Positions 11,593 through 21,779 of a stretch of DNA of 64,000 nt are shown here, in pieces (positions within the stretch are counted from its first letter, which is position 1; each line of letters starts with the position of its first letter). The translations under genes and the position numbers were made by a program. Under the pieces are notes generated by a model that saw only the letters and a program-made list of their open reading frames with translations, did no database searches and was not told where the DNA came from. This stretch comes from Eublepharis macularius (taxonomy: Eukaryota; Chordata; Lepidosauria; Squamata; Eublepharidae): assembly GCF_028583425.1 (NCBI RefSeq), contig NC_072795.1, positions 10,129,001 to 10,193,000 of the forward strand, in the 5' to 3' direction.

Positions 11593-14352
11593 TCAGTCAC
11601 TCTGGAAGTCCAGTCCTGAGAAATCGAAGAGGCGAGAGTTGACCTTCAGGAAGGTCAACTGCTCGACTCTCCATGGGAGAAGGCGAGTGCGATGTGGGCC
11701 GACAATGTCGCCCGCATGTGAAAAGACGCGCTCGCTCTCCACGCTCGTCGGAGGGCATGAGAGCAGCCGCTGCGCCTCGAGGGAGAGGTCCGGCCAGACC
11801 GACTCCTTCCTGGCCCAGTAGCTGAGCGGATCGGTGGAGAGCGACTCGCAGGGCTCCGCGAGGTAGTCCCTGACCATCGCCTCCGCCGGATCCTCTCTCA
11901 CGGTCCTCACGACCCCAGAGGGGACGAGGGCCCACCGGAGCATCTCCATCTCCATCGGCACTCCGGTGGTGGCCTCGGGGGGGGCCTGCGCAGAGGGGGC
12001 GTCAGAGGGACCCGCACGGCAGGGCCCCTCTTGCGTCCCCCCTGTCGACAGGCGTCCCCTCTTGGCCTGCCTGCGCCTCACCCAAGAGCAGAGCCCGTCT
12101 CTGGCTTGGGTGAGGTTCCCGTCCCGCTCGGCGAAAGTGCCCTTTATGCGCGGGTCACACATGGTCGCCAACATGTATGACTCTTCCTTAGTGAGAGGAG
12201 TTAGCCTGGCAGCTATGCCCTGCTGCAGCCTTCTCACTAATGCGCGCACCGCTGGAACAAGGTCAGCACGGGGCGCGACCCGGTCTGCAAGGGTGGCCAG
12301 ATTCCTCTGGAGCGTGTGCACCAGGGGAATGACCAGACCGAGGGTCGCCGTGTCTGACGAGACCGCCACAGTGAAGTCCTTGAAGGGCTTCAGGACCTCC
12401 ACTGTCTGGGTGATGGTGAGCCAATCCTCCCGGTTGAACTCACCCACCTGACTCGCACCGCGGTGCTCGGAGAGCCACGCGTGGAGTGCGGCCTGCTGCT
12501 CCACCAAGCGCTCAAGCATGGCGCAGGTGGAGTTCCAGCGAGTGCTGACGTCAGTGATCAGAGCGTGCTCTGGCACACCTGTCCTGACCTGTGTCTGGCG
12601 CAGTTCGTGCGTGGCCTTCACGCTGCGTGAGAAGTGACCCGTGAGCCTCCGACATTTCTGGACAAGTAACTGGAGTTCACGGGTCCGGGTATCCACGGGT
12701 TCCTTCGAGGAGCCCAACCCCAGCGCATCTCTCACCACTAGGTGAAGCTTGTGAGCGGCACAGTAGACGCTCTCTCGGCTCACTAGATGCGCCGCTGCCC
12801 TCATGTTCTTGCCACCGTCCGTCACCATGCATCCCACGGTGGCGGGTCCCTGGCCTATCCACTCGTCCAACTGTCTCCTTAAGGTGGCAGCGATGTTCTC
12901 CGCCGTGTGGGACACGTCGAGCACCTCGGCGTGAAGCAAGGCCTTGCAGTAGCCGGCCTGGCGGTCTCGCATCCTTCCCTGTCTAGCTGTGCTAGGCACC
13001 TCCCCCCGGCCCCCACCCAGAACCGACTCGGGTTCCCACCAGTGAGCAGTAAGCGAGAGGTACGCTTGCTGCACACTTGGGCAGGTCCAGATGTCCGATG
13101 TGAAGTGCACAGTTCTCCCGGCAACCCGGGACAGCTGTGCCTTCACATGATCCCTGGCAGCCCTGTAAAACGAGGGCACCACCGATCTGCTCAACGACGT
13201 GCGAGCAGGGACGGCGTACCAGGGAAAGCAATCTTGGAGCAGCCCTGAGAAGCCGAAGTCTTCAACTACGGAATACGGTTGCCCATCCACTGCTATCATG
13301 TTGACGATGTGGCGCGTGATGCGCCTGCTCGCCCTCCGGATCCCCTCTCTGGGCACACTAGCGCCCTGCATACCAAGCATCTCCGGGAGAGAGGCTTGGC
13401 GTCCCTTTCCTGCAGGTACACTTGGGGGGAGAGCACCAGAGGAGCCTGCCTCCTTCTGGCTAGCTGGCGGCCGTGCGGCGCCACTCGAACCCTCCTCCCG
13501 AAGAAGCACCGCCTGGTGGTGCCTCTTCATATGGTACCTCATCCCAGACGTGGAGAGATGCCACACATCTTTGCCACGGCTGACGCGCTGCCTACAATGC
13601 AGGCACAGGGCTGCTCGGGGATCCTCCGTTGTCTGGAAGTGCTTCCAGATTTCGGAGGAAAAGGGCATCCCACGCTTCCCAGGAGAAGCGTGTTCGGGAC
13701 CACCCTGCGGCACCTCCTGTGAGGTGCTCTGGCCGGACACACCGTGTCCCACTCTCGGCCGGGCAGGTGGGGATGGACGAGGCTGAAGGGGCAGAGATGT
13801 GGGCTCTTCCACCACAGTCTCTGCCTCTTCCTCCCGCGTCCTCTCCTCCTGCACAGCCGCGAGAGGCCTGCTGCTGGCCTCAGAGGAAACTGGGGTGGAC
13901 CGCCCCAGGGGGGGTCTCACGGGCAGTTCCTCCAACATCCTCCGGGTTCCTGGGGTGAGCGGGAGCGCAGGGAAAGTCATGTGCTCCGCGCCCATCCCAG
14001 GAGACACCACATGCTGCCCCTCCTCCAGCAGCTGGCTCGCAACCACTGGAGGAGGAGGAGCCTCAGCAGCAGGCCCCTGCCCAGTGCCAGCCCCTGCCTC
14101 ACGCACCCGGGTTGGGGGTGGCCCTCCAGCAGCTGCCTCAGGAAAGAGAGTCTTGCGAACCCTCTTCCTGTCACCAGAAGCCAGGCTGGTGAACGGCAGC
14201 AGCGCAGGGGAGGGCCTCCTCCGCTCAGATGGAGGGGCTGCCGCAGCAGTCCCCCTCCCCCTCCCCTCCTCCCCTCTAGATTTCTCCCTAGCCTTTCCCC
14301 CGGGTCCCCTCTCTGCTTTCCTCTCTGACATACTTTCCCCTCCCAAATTCAA
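11593..14352 (-). CDS. hAT transposase (BED zinc finger, hATC domain)
   Basis: A single uninterrupted 919-codon ORF. The enzyme excises and reinserts the element in the nucleus. About 225 residues of low-complexity P/E/R-rich N terminus precede a BED zinc finger (about 230-285: WKHFQT, CLHC, then HMKRHH). The RNase H-like core shows TSDIWT (first catalytic Asp), VTDGGKNM (second Asp) and CAAHKLHLVV (the C-x2-H of the insertion domain). The C-terminal dimerisation domain has LSCPPTSVESERVFS, supplying the catalytic Glu, and then LTFLKVN. Start choice is ambiguous between Met1 and Met8 (14331). The ORF is GC-rich relative to its surroundings. No stop or frameshift is seen, so the protein may be active. 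It is longer than many hAT transposases because of its N terminus. Confidence 0.95.
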   Translation of the reverse strand: MNLGGESMSERKAERGPGGKAREKSRGEEGRGRGTAAAAPPSERRRPSPALLPFTSLASGDRKRVRKTLFPEAAAGGPPPTRVREAGAGTGQGPAAEAPPPPVVASQLLEEGQHVVSPGMGAEHMTFPALPLTPGTRRMLEELPVRPPLGRSTPVSSEASSRPLAAVQEERTREEEAETVVEEPTSLPLQPRPSPPARPRVGHGVSGQSTSQEVPQGGPEHASPGKRGMPFSSEIWKHFQTTEDPRAALCLHCRQRVSRGKDVWHLSTSGMRYHMKRHHQAVLLREEGSSGAARPPASQKEAGSSGALPPSVPAGKGRQASLPEMLGMQGASVPREGIRRASRRITRHIVNMIAVDGQPYSVVEDFGFSGLLQDCFPWYAVPARTSLSRSVVPSFYRAARDHVKAQLSRVAGRTVHFTSDIWTCPSVQQAYLSLTAHWWEPESVLGGGRGEVPSTARQGRMRDRQAGYCKALLHAEVLDVSHTAENIAATLRRQLDEWIGQGPATVGCMVTDGGKNMRAAAHLVSRESVYCAAHKLHLVVRDALGLGSSKEPVDTRTRELQLLVQKCRRLTGHFSRSVKATHELRQTQVRTGVPEHALITDVSTRWNSTCAMLERLVEQQAALHAWLSEHRGASQVGEFNREDWLTITQTVEVLKPFKDFTVAVSSDTATLGLVIPLVHTLQRNLATLADRVAPRADLVPAVRALVRRLQQGIAARLTPLTKEESYMLATMCDPRIKGTFAERDGNLTQARDGLCSWVRRRQAKRGRLSTGGTQEGPCRAGPSDAPSAQAPPEATTGVPMEMEMLRWALVPSGVVRTVREDPAEAMVRDYLAEPCESLSTDPLSYWARKESVWPDLSLEAQRLLSCPPTSVESERVFSHAGDIVGPHRTRLLPWRVEQLTFLKVNSRLFDFSGLDFQSD

Positions 14353-15639
14353 CCCTAACTAATCAGAAAAGATTTAGAAAACAAAGGTCAACTTTGTTTT
14401 CAAGACCTAACTAACCTGCTATAAATCTGTGTTTCTAGTGGCTCTGTGACTTGGAGATGAACAATCAAGTGCCTTTTTAAGCAACCCTATTTATGTCAGG
14501 GAACCTGAGCCTGCCAATCAGCTGAATTCCTCTGGAATTGAGCTGGCCCTAAACCCCAATAACAGGTGACAAAGCCTTAAACACTCACACACTAGTATGC
14601 CCGGGCCGGCCTGGCACCACCACGGGTGCCAGAGATGGGCAGTGGAACCCTAGTTATGGGGGCACTAATGGGAAGCCTATTGACAGCTATTACAAATTTT
14701 TATATATATATATATATGTATATAGAATTCAAACCTAACACTCACTCACTAATGCTTTCCCTGCTGAGTCCCTATTTAGTTTTTTAAAAAAAACTAGGCT
14801 CGGTTTCCCTAATAATTATGTTGAGGGCAATTATCCACTGATCACCTACCAACTGGCCTACCTACCTAAGAGACACTATTTAGCGGGACCGATGTATCTG
14901 TGGTATGTCGGTGTGGGGTGTGGATGTGGTGTTTTGAAGATGAGCCTCCCCCCTCCCAAGCTAGCAAGAACCCACCCCCAAGGCCACCCAAATGTGAACC
15001 CGGACTCGCTCACAGTAACACCAGTCCTGCAGTCCAGCGATGTTCAGGTGGTCTTGCAGCTGGTCCTCCTCTCCTCCACGATGCTGTCAAGAAAATTGGG
15101 AATGTTAGCAGAGTCAACACCACACGCCGCACACGCAACCCCAAAATTCAAGGCCCCGTTGCACAAGCCAAGTCAGCCCCCCCCCCTTAAAGGCTAGGGC
15201 CAACCAGCAGCAAAACAAAACACATCCACCCAGCAGAGCTTCTGGCCTGTGCAGGCCAGAAGCTGGCACACTCATTTTTTAGTCCTGTGAAACAGCAGTT
15301 CATGCCCACCCCACACTCAAACTTGAAAAATGAAACATGAAAGAAAGCAGGCACTGCGATCAATGCTGGCCCCCCTAACCCCCAAACAATATCCTCTTGC
15401 CCAACCAGAAAATGCCCCCCCCCCGGCCCAAGCCATAAAGACAGAGCCAAAGCATATGCTCGCAGGTAGGCACAGCAGCAGACATAAGCTCAAAAACCAA
15501 ATTTAACAACAACCCTACCAGTCCACCAGTGCAGATGTCCAGCAATGTTGATCCTCCACGCAGAGATCTGCAGGCCGATGTCCACCAAGTGCAGTCCAGT
15601 CCAGAAGAGGTCCACCAACGATAAACAACCTGAATGTGA
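14353..15639 (-). promoter_or_regulatory. Region upstream of the transposase, probable promoter and leader
   Basis: It lies 5' of the transposase on the - strand. It contains a (TA)n tract at 14699-14722, an inverted GGCACC..GGTGCC at 14611-14629, and from about 15400 sequence related to that right of the 295-bp array (18510-18710), so the array is bracketed by related flanks. No conclusive TATA box or splice sites identified. Confidence 0.4.
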
Positions 15640-18520
15640 AGCAAAACAGTGAGTGCCAGGCCAGCAAACGGGAAGGGTTACCAAAGCCGGAGCAGCAGGC
15701 CTGTGTGTGGGCCGAAGGCTGGCACAGTTGATCAGGAAGGAGCCTGTTGGGAATCCTTGCAAGCAGGGGACCAGACACAGAAACGCAAGCCACACCATTC
15801 CAGATTGTGGAGCACAACTGTGAGTGCCAGGCCAGCAACCAAAAAGGGTTACCTTGGCCAAAGCAGCATACCTGTGTGTGGCCCACAGGCTGGCACAGTT
15901 GATCAGGACGGAGCCTGTTGGGAATCCTTGCTAGCAGGGGACCAGACACAGAAAAGCAAGCCACACCATTCCAGATTGTGAAGCACAACTGTGAGAGCCA
16001 GCCAGAAGAAAGGCTTCTGGCCTGTGTAGGCCCGAAGCTGGCACACTCTGGTTTTAATCTTAAAACAGTGGATCAAGCTTAAAGAAGGCAAGCACAACAA
16101 CCAATGCTGAAACCCCCCCCCCCCACCATCAAACATTGTCTGCCCAACCTGTCCCCCAGGCCATACCTGTGTGTGGCCCACAGGCTGGCACAGTTGATCA
16201 GGACGGAGCCTGTTGGGAATCCTTGCTAGCAGGGGACCAGACACAGAAAGGCAAGCCACACCATTCCAGATTGTGAAGCACAACTGTGAGAGCCAGCCAG
16301 AAGAAAGGCTTCTGGCCTGTGTAGGCCCGAAGCTGGCACACTCTTGTTTTAATCTTAAAACAGTGGATCAAGCTTAAAGAAGGCAAGCACAACAACCAAT
16401 GCTGAACCCCCCCCCCCACCATCAAAGATTGTCTGCCCAACCTGTCCCCCAGGCCATACCTGTGTGTGGCCCACAGGCTGGCACAGTTGATCAGGACGGA
16501 GCCTGTTGGGAATCCTTGCTAGCAGGGGACCAGACACAGAAAAGCAAGCCACACCATTCCAGATTGTGAAGCACAACTGTGAGAGCCAGCCAGAAGAAAG
16601 GCTTCTGGCCTGTGTAGGCCCGAAGCTGGCACACTCTGGTTTTAATCTTAAAACAGTGGATCAAGCTTAAAGAAGGCAAGCACAACAACCAATGCTGAAA
16701 CCCCCCCCCCCCACCATCAAACATTGTCTGCCCAACCTGTCCCCCAGGCCATACCTGTGTGTGGCCCACAGGCTGGCACAGTTGATCAGGACGGAGCCTG
16801 TTGGGAATCCTTGCTAGCAGGGGACCAGACACAGAAAAGCAAGCCACACCATTCCAGATTGTGAAGCACAACTGTGAGAGCCAGCCAGAAGAAAGGCTTC
16901 TGGCCTGTGTAGGCCCGAAGCTGGCACACTCTGGTGTTAATCTTAAAACAGTGGATCAAGCTTAAAGAAGGCATGCACAACAACCAATGCTGAACCCCCC
17001 CCCCCCCACCATCAAAGATTGTCTGCCCAACCTGTCCCCCAGGCCATACCTGTGTGTGTGGCCCACAGGCTGGCACAGTTGATCAGGACGGAGCCTGTTG
17101 GGAATCCTTGCTAGCAGGGGACCAGACACAGAAAAGCAAGCCACACCATTCCAGATTGTGAAGCACAACTGTGAGAGCCAGCCAGAAGAAAGGCTTCTGG
17201 CCTGTGTAGGCCCGAAGCTGGCACACTCTTGTTTTAATCTTAAAACAGTGGATCAAGCTTAAAGAAGGCAAGCACAACAACCAATGCTGAAACCCCCCCC
17301 CCACCATCAAACATTGTCTGCCCAACCTGTCCCCCAGGCCATACCTGTGTGTGGCCCACAGGCTGGCACAGTTGATCAGGACGGAGCCTGTTGGGAATCC
17401 TTGCTAGCAGGGGACCAGACACAGAAAAGCAAGCCACACCATTCCAGATTGTGAAGCACAACTGTGAGAGCCAGCCAGAAGAAAGGCTTCTGGCCTGTGT
17501 AGGCCCGAAGCTGGCACACTCTGGTTTTAATCTTAAAACAGTGGATCAAGCTTAAAGAAGGCATGCACAACAACCAATGCTGAACCCCCCCCCCCACCAT
17601 CAAAGATTGTCTGCCCAACCTGTCCCCCAGGCCATACCTGTGTGTGTGGCCCACAGGCTGGCACAGTTGATCAGGACGGAGCCTGTTGGGAATCCTTGCA
17701 AGCAGGGGACCAGACACAGAAAGGCAAGCCACACCATTCCAGATTGTGAAGCACAACTGTGAGAGCCAGCCAGAAGAAAGGCTTCTGGCCTGTGTAGGCC
17801 CAAAGCTGGCACACTCTGGTTTTAATCTTAAAACAGTGGATCAAGCTTAAAGAAGGCAAGCACAACAACCAATGCTGAACCCCCCCCCCCACCATCAAAC
17901 ATTGTCTGCCCAACCTGTCCCCCAGGCCATACCTGTGTGTGGCCCACAGGCTGGCACAGTTGATCAGGACGGAGCCTGTTGGGAATCCTTGCTAGCAGGG
18001 GACCAGACACAGAAAGGCAAGCCACACCATTCCAGATTGTGAAGCACAACTGTGAGAGCCAGCCAGAAGAAAGGCTTCTGGCCTGTGTAGGCCCGAAGCT
18101 GGCACACTCTTGTTTTAATCTTAAAACAGTGGATCAAGCTTAAAGAAGGCAAGCACAACAACCAATGCTGAAACCCCCCCCCCCACCATCAAACATTGTC
18201 TGCCCAACCTGTCCCCCAGGCCATACCTGTGTGTGGCCCACAGGCTGGCACAGTTGATCAGGACGGAGCCTGTTGGGAATCCTTGCTAGCAGGGGACCAG
18301 ACACAGAAAGGCAAGCCACACCATTCCAGATTGTGAAGCACAACTGTGAGAGCCAGCCAGAAGAAAGGCTTCTGGCCTGTGTAGGCCCAAAGCTGGCACA
18401 CTCTGGTTTTAATCTTAAAACAGTGGATCAAGCTTAAAGAAGGCAAGCACAACAACCAATGCTGAACCCCCCCCCCCCACCATCAAAGATTGTCTGCCCA
18501 ACCTGTCCCCCAGGCCATGC
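15640..18520 (+). repeat. About 295-bp tandem repeat array in hAT (about 9 copies)
   Basis: Units containing TTGATCAGGACGGAGCCTG recur at about 15899, 16194, 16487, 16782, 17079, 17372, 17667, 17960 and 18254, with periods of 293-297 bp set mainly by the length of one poly-C run (about 8 to 14 C). Units differ by only a few bases. The left edge (15640-15900) has shorter variant units of about 178 bp. Repeated - strand ORFs of 65-126 codons are products of this periodicity. Confidence 0.92.
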
Positions 18521-19159
18521 CAAGAATAAACTGCAACACCTTTTTGCAGAGGCAGGCCACAGCAGCACATTGCCCGGCATCAAAAAAAATTACAAAAATT
18601 TTAAAAAGGCCTACCAGGTGTCCTCTCAGGATGTCCAGCACAGTTGATCCTCCAGGCAGATGTCCTCCAGGCTCCAGGTGCAGTCTCTCTTCTTCTCCTC
18701 TCTCGGTCACAGCTCAGCAGCAGCAGCAACAGAAGTGTTCCAGACAGTCTTGCTCCAAATTTAAATCCCCTGCTGCAGCCTCAGCCAAAGATTTAAATCT
18801 ATTGGCTGGCATGAGAATGCAGCAGTGGGATTGGTGACTCCTAAAGTCCCCAGTCCCCTGCCTTTCCCCACCCACACTCCAAGAGCCACCCTCCTCCTGC
18901 TCCCCCTCCCCTACCTGTTAGTTTTGGCGGGAATCTCTGCTGCTTTGCAAATGCAAAGTGCAATGCAATGCTTGCACCTTGCATTTGCAAGGCAAAGCAG
19001 GATTCCCTATCCTCCTTTGCAAGAGGGGTGGGGGGTGACAGAAGGAGTGAGTGATTCACTCCTTCTCCCCCCCTCCCCTCTTCTAAGAGCCTGCAGGAAG
19101 CCTTTGCTTCCAGCAGGATTTTGCTAGCCGCTTGCTAAGGCAAACGGCTAGCAAAATCA
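18521..19159 (+). other. hAT region right of the 295-bp array
   Basis: The first 190 bp resemble the left flank of the array (15400-15600). At about 18940-19005 an imperfect inverted repeat (CTGCTTTGCAAATGCAA versus TTGCATTTGCAAGGCAAAGCAG) could form a hairpin and includes octamer-like ATGCAAA motifs. No gene seen. Confidence 0.5.
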
Positions 19160-19341
19160 AAATGGCGATTCTCGAATGCCGAAAGAATGCCGAAAGAATC
19201 CCGAAACGTTTCGGGTTTTTCTTTCGGCAATCCCGAAACGTTTCGGCATTCCCCGAAACGTTTCGGGATTCTTGAAGAATGCCGAAACACTTTTGTTTCG
19301 GCATTCTTTCGGCATTCTGAATGCCGAAACGCACATCCCTA
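19160..19341 (+). repeat. hAT right terminal region with CCGAAA/TTTCGG clusters
   Basis: About 13 copies of CCGAAA or TTTCGG in 180 bp, several arranged as the palindrome CCCGAAACGTTTCGGG, then the terminus GCACATCCCTA. It mirrors the left end and is denser. Probable transposase-binding sites. Confidence 0.78.
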
Positions 19342-19521
19342 GTGCCAACTATTGAAGACTGGATCTACAAATTGCTGTATATGGCAGAAATGGACAAAAT
19401 GACAAGAAAACTGAGAAACCTTGACCCAGGACAGTTTAACACAGACTGGGAGAAGCTGAAACAATATCTGGTGAAGAAATGGGAGGTGGGAGGAGAACTG
19501 TGGCAGTTTGAGAACTATTGA

Positions 19522-20250
19522 AGTACAATAAAATGCAGAGGGGGGTGACTTTACCGGGGGGGAGAAGAGGTAAACGTGAATCTCTAAGCAGTTATGTTAT
19601 TAGATTGATATATATAGAATAACAAATAGAATATTGATAGAAAATAACTAACCATAAGGGTTAACTATAAGGATTGACTAACTAATAATATTTTCTTTCT
19701 GGTAAGATTTGTATAATGTACCAAACTGAATATGTTTATCTGAAGATATATATGAGTCAAATTGATTGACATCATATGATGACAGTTATATAGATTTACT
19801 ATTGAAGGGGAATAGAAATACTAATGTAATCAAATATAACTAAAACAGAAAGAAGAAGATAGAATGAGTAACACAGAGTATAAGTTAAATTGCTTGATTT
19901 ATATGAATGTATGGTTTATATGGTTTATGATCTATAGAAATATTTGAAATTGGAATTATGAAAAATGGGATAAATTGTCTATCCAATATGGAAATAAGGA
20001 CTCATAGTTAGGGTACAGAGTATTAAAAATAGTTAAAGAAGTATTGCTTAGAATAAAGGGAGAATATACATTTGTTAGATAGAGGAATTTAAAAGGAGTA
20101 AGGGAAAAGGGACAAAGGGTTGGAAAACTGTTGGAAGTCAACAAAAAGGGGGGGGGAAAGGGAGGGGGTTAGAAACTGGAAAATGGGAGAATTGATTGTA
20201 ATGTGAAAATAATTGATCCTAACCCAATAAAATTTTTTCAAAAAAAAAAA
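19522..20250 (+). other. L1 3' UTR, poly(A) signal and A-tail
   Basis: It starts after the ORF2 TGA at 19519-19521. It is AT-rich, with a purine-rich segment at 20080-20180, then CCCAATAAAATTTTTTC and a run of A ending at 20250. The 17-bp target duplicate follows directly. Confidence 0.88.
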
Positions 20251-20267
20251 GAAATAGAGACAGGAGG

Positions 20268-21119
20268 CTCCTTATTCAAGGGGTTGGATATAAGCATCAT
20301 TTTTCACACTGTACCTCTGCTGGTTGATCATTCCTTTGTTATGTTGATCTCCCAGATTGACTAGTTGATGTATCTTGAGTAAATCTGTTTCCTGTTTTGC
20401 TGCCCTGACCATGCTAAACCAGTGAGGAACATAGGACTCAGTAGTTTAACACAAATGAACCAAAACAGCATTTTATTGAGATAAAACATATGTTCAGCAG
20501 AGATACCTAAAAACATACAAAAGATGATAACATAGGGCACGTCCCAAACTTTTCTGTCTAATTCCATCTCATTTATTCACTGGAGACCAATATGGCCCGT
20601 GTTTTAATAACATCTTCCACATTCCTATAAATGAGTACCCTCTTCATCACTTCATTAGCAGTCAGAACTCGCCCCTCACGGAAAGGGCAGTTTAATAATA
20701 TGGAATATCATCAACCCCTTCCTCTTATGCCATAAGCACAAAATACTGCCTAGCAAGGTAGAACAGATGCCAGTCCTGGCTGGAGTTGGAAAATTATCAG
20801 AAGGAGTGTCAGGTTGACTACCTGCCCTTCCATGCCCCGGAGAAGCACTCAAGTGAAACAAAGAGCCCTTCTAGAAGTTCTTGCTTTATCTTATCAATGT
20901 CATTCCATACCTTCCCTCGCTCATATTCCCAATCAGCTCTATTCAGAAAACCTGATAGCTCTCACCATCCAGCAATTGCTGGGTCATCAAGCCCAAATTA
21001 GACCTTTTGTCTATCTCAAGTAGAGTCATTAAGCCTCACCTAACATTGTTCAAACCCCCAGACAAACCATCAACCCTGTGTCTTTGAGGCAAGATGTTAG
21101 TCTGTCCCAGGGTATGTTT
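20268..21119 (+). other. CYP2 intron 4, no recognised feature
   Basis: About 850 bp of intron right of the L1. I see no coding segment and no repeat I can name. Confidence 0.4.
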
Positions 21120-21530
21120 TGCTCTATAATTGGGCTGCCCTCAGCCATGTGCAGTATGTGTGTTCTGGGACCCATCCCTGCACCCCCAGATTATGTCTGA
21201 GCCCTCCTTTCTCTTCCATGAATCGTTGGTTGTTTTGCTGCTCCTCCACAGACCTCTTCTCCTTCTTTAAGACTGGTAAGTATAGCCCTCCCTGAAAAGA
21301 CTTTCCCATTTCATCACTGTTTTCTTAGCTATGTCTGTGTGTATGTTGTGTTTGGCTCTCTGTGGATTTTCCTTCTCTGTTAATAAAAGACACATTTCCT
21401 GTAGAACATTTGCCTGTTTATTTGAGAATCTTCTAAGGGAACAATCCTGGTATACATTGGTGTAGACCATGTCTCCATGAATGCTAGTCCCCCTACTCAC
21501 AAGGAGACCCTCCTCCTGGTAACTACTTTT
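21120..21530 (+). repeat. Candidate decayed LTR, related to 45860-46230
   Basis: The order AGACTGGTAAGTATA, GACTTTCCCATTTC, TTAGCTATGTCTGTGTG, then TTAATAAAAG is matched in order by the - strand of 45890-46180 (AGATTGGTAAATAT, GGACTTTTATTTCCC, AGTTATCTCTGAGTGTG, ATAAATAAA). Co-linear motifs with a poly(A) signal near the end suggest two old copies of one LTR family. Edges and target duplication not found. Confidence 0.35.
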
Positions 21531-21779
21531 CTTAGATCTCCAGCTTTGTTACAGCTCTGTCATAAGTGTACTGCCAACTTCATCTATTTTACCAGTTAAG
21601 TTTCCAAATATAGTTCTTGACTGCTTTCATAATACTTTTGGAAGGTTCCACACAGAAAGAATTTTCCCATTGAACAGTGTAATGGAATGCTTATTGGCTT
21701 CTCAGTAAGGCTTTCAACAGGATTCATATTGTACATCATGTCAGAATCTCAAGCAACCCAACTTAAGACTTAAAACAAG

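Larger units (their letters stand above)
5955..19341 (-). mobile_element. Giant (13.4 kb) hAT DNA transposon with uninterrupted transposase ORF
   Basis: The ends are TAGGGGTGTGC and, inverted, TAGGGATGTGC, flanked by the 8-bp duplication. The transposase runs leftward at 11593-14352. Around it are TTTCGG-rich ends, a 175-bp tandem array (6361-7027), a duplicated block (7030-7715 and 10238-10740), poly-T repeats (11008-11240) and a 295-bp tandem array (15640-18520). Typical vertebrate hAT elements are about 2.5-5 kb, so most of the length is noncoding repeat expansion. I see no second credible protein gene, hence no obvious cargo. A probable SINE at 8711-9175 would be a later insertion. Confidence 0.94.
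2365..19521 (+). pseudogene. L1 ORF2 protein (endonuclease/reverse transcriptase), split by hAT and one stop
   Basis: ORF2p nicks target DNA and reverse-transcribes L1 RNA. Coding segments are 2365-5954 and 19350-19521; across the deleted hAT the frame joins exactly to give 1,253 codons, close to the L1 norm of about 1,275. The AP-endonuclease shows SWNVNGLN, LQETHI, GDFN and the terminal SDHNP. The reverse transcriptase shows GKAPGPDGL, FVDAEKAFD, GTRQGCPLSPLLF and the catalytic FADDI. Near the end is a CWKC..H..C knuckle (about 5698-5755). A TAA at 2929-2931, inside the endonuclease, is the only internal stop and probably derives from CAA. The last 57 codons, ending ELWQFENY, lie beyond the hAT at 19350-19521. 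It starts by ATGA overlap with ORF1, which suggests termination-reinitiation. Confidence 0.92.
677..20250 (+). mobile_element. Full-length L1 retrotransposon split by a hAT transposon
   Basis: Boundaries are set by the 17-bp target duplication. In order it has a GC-rich 5' UTR (677-1507), ORF1 (1508-2368), ORF2 (from 2365), a 3' UTR and an AATAAA plus A-tail ending at 20250. Removing the 13,387-bp hAT and one 8-bp duplicate leaves about 6.18 kb, a normal full-length L1. It lies in CYP2 intron 4 in the same orientation as the gene. Two nonsense codons plus the hAT make it non-autonomous, but otherwise it is remarkably intact, so the insertion looks fairly young. The reverse transcriptase and zinc-knuckle tail place it in the L1 clade. 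Confidence 0.95.

Noticed and set aside
12907..14362. Long + strand ORFs (113-195 codons) opposite the transposase
   Set aside because: Antisense shadows of a GC-rich coding region with few stop codons.
16198..18455. Series of 65-126-codon - strand ORFs with nearly identical proteins
   Set aside because: They repeat at the 293-297-bp period of the tandem array, shift frame with the poly-C length, and have no domain. They are by-products of repetition, not a gene family.
15640..18520. Could a regularly spaced repeat be a CRISPR array?
   Set aside because: Units are about 295 bp with no unique spacers, in a vertebrate genome.
5955..19341. Idea that the giant hAT carries host or accessory cargo genes
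   Set aside because: Apart from the transposase I found no ORF with a domain and no exon-like CYP or other host segments; the extra length is repeats and noncoding sequence.
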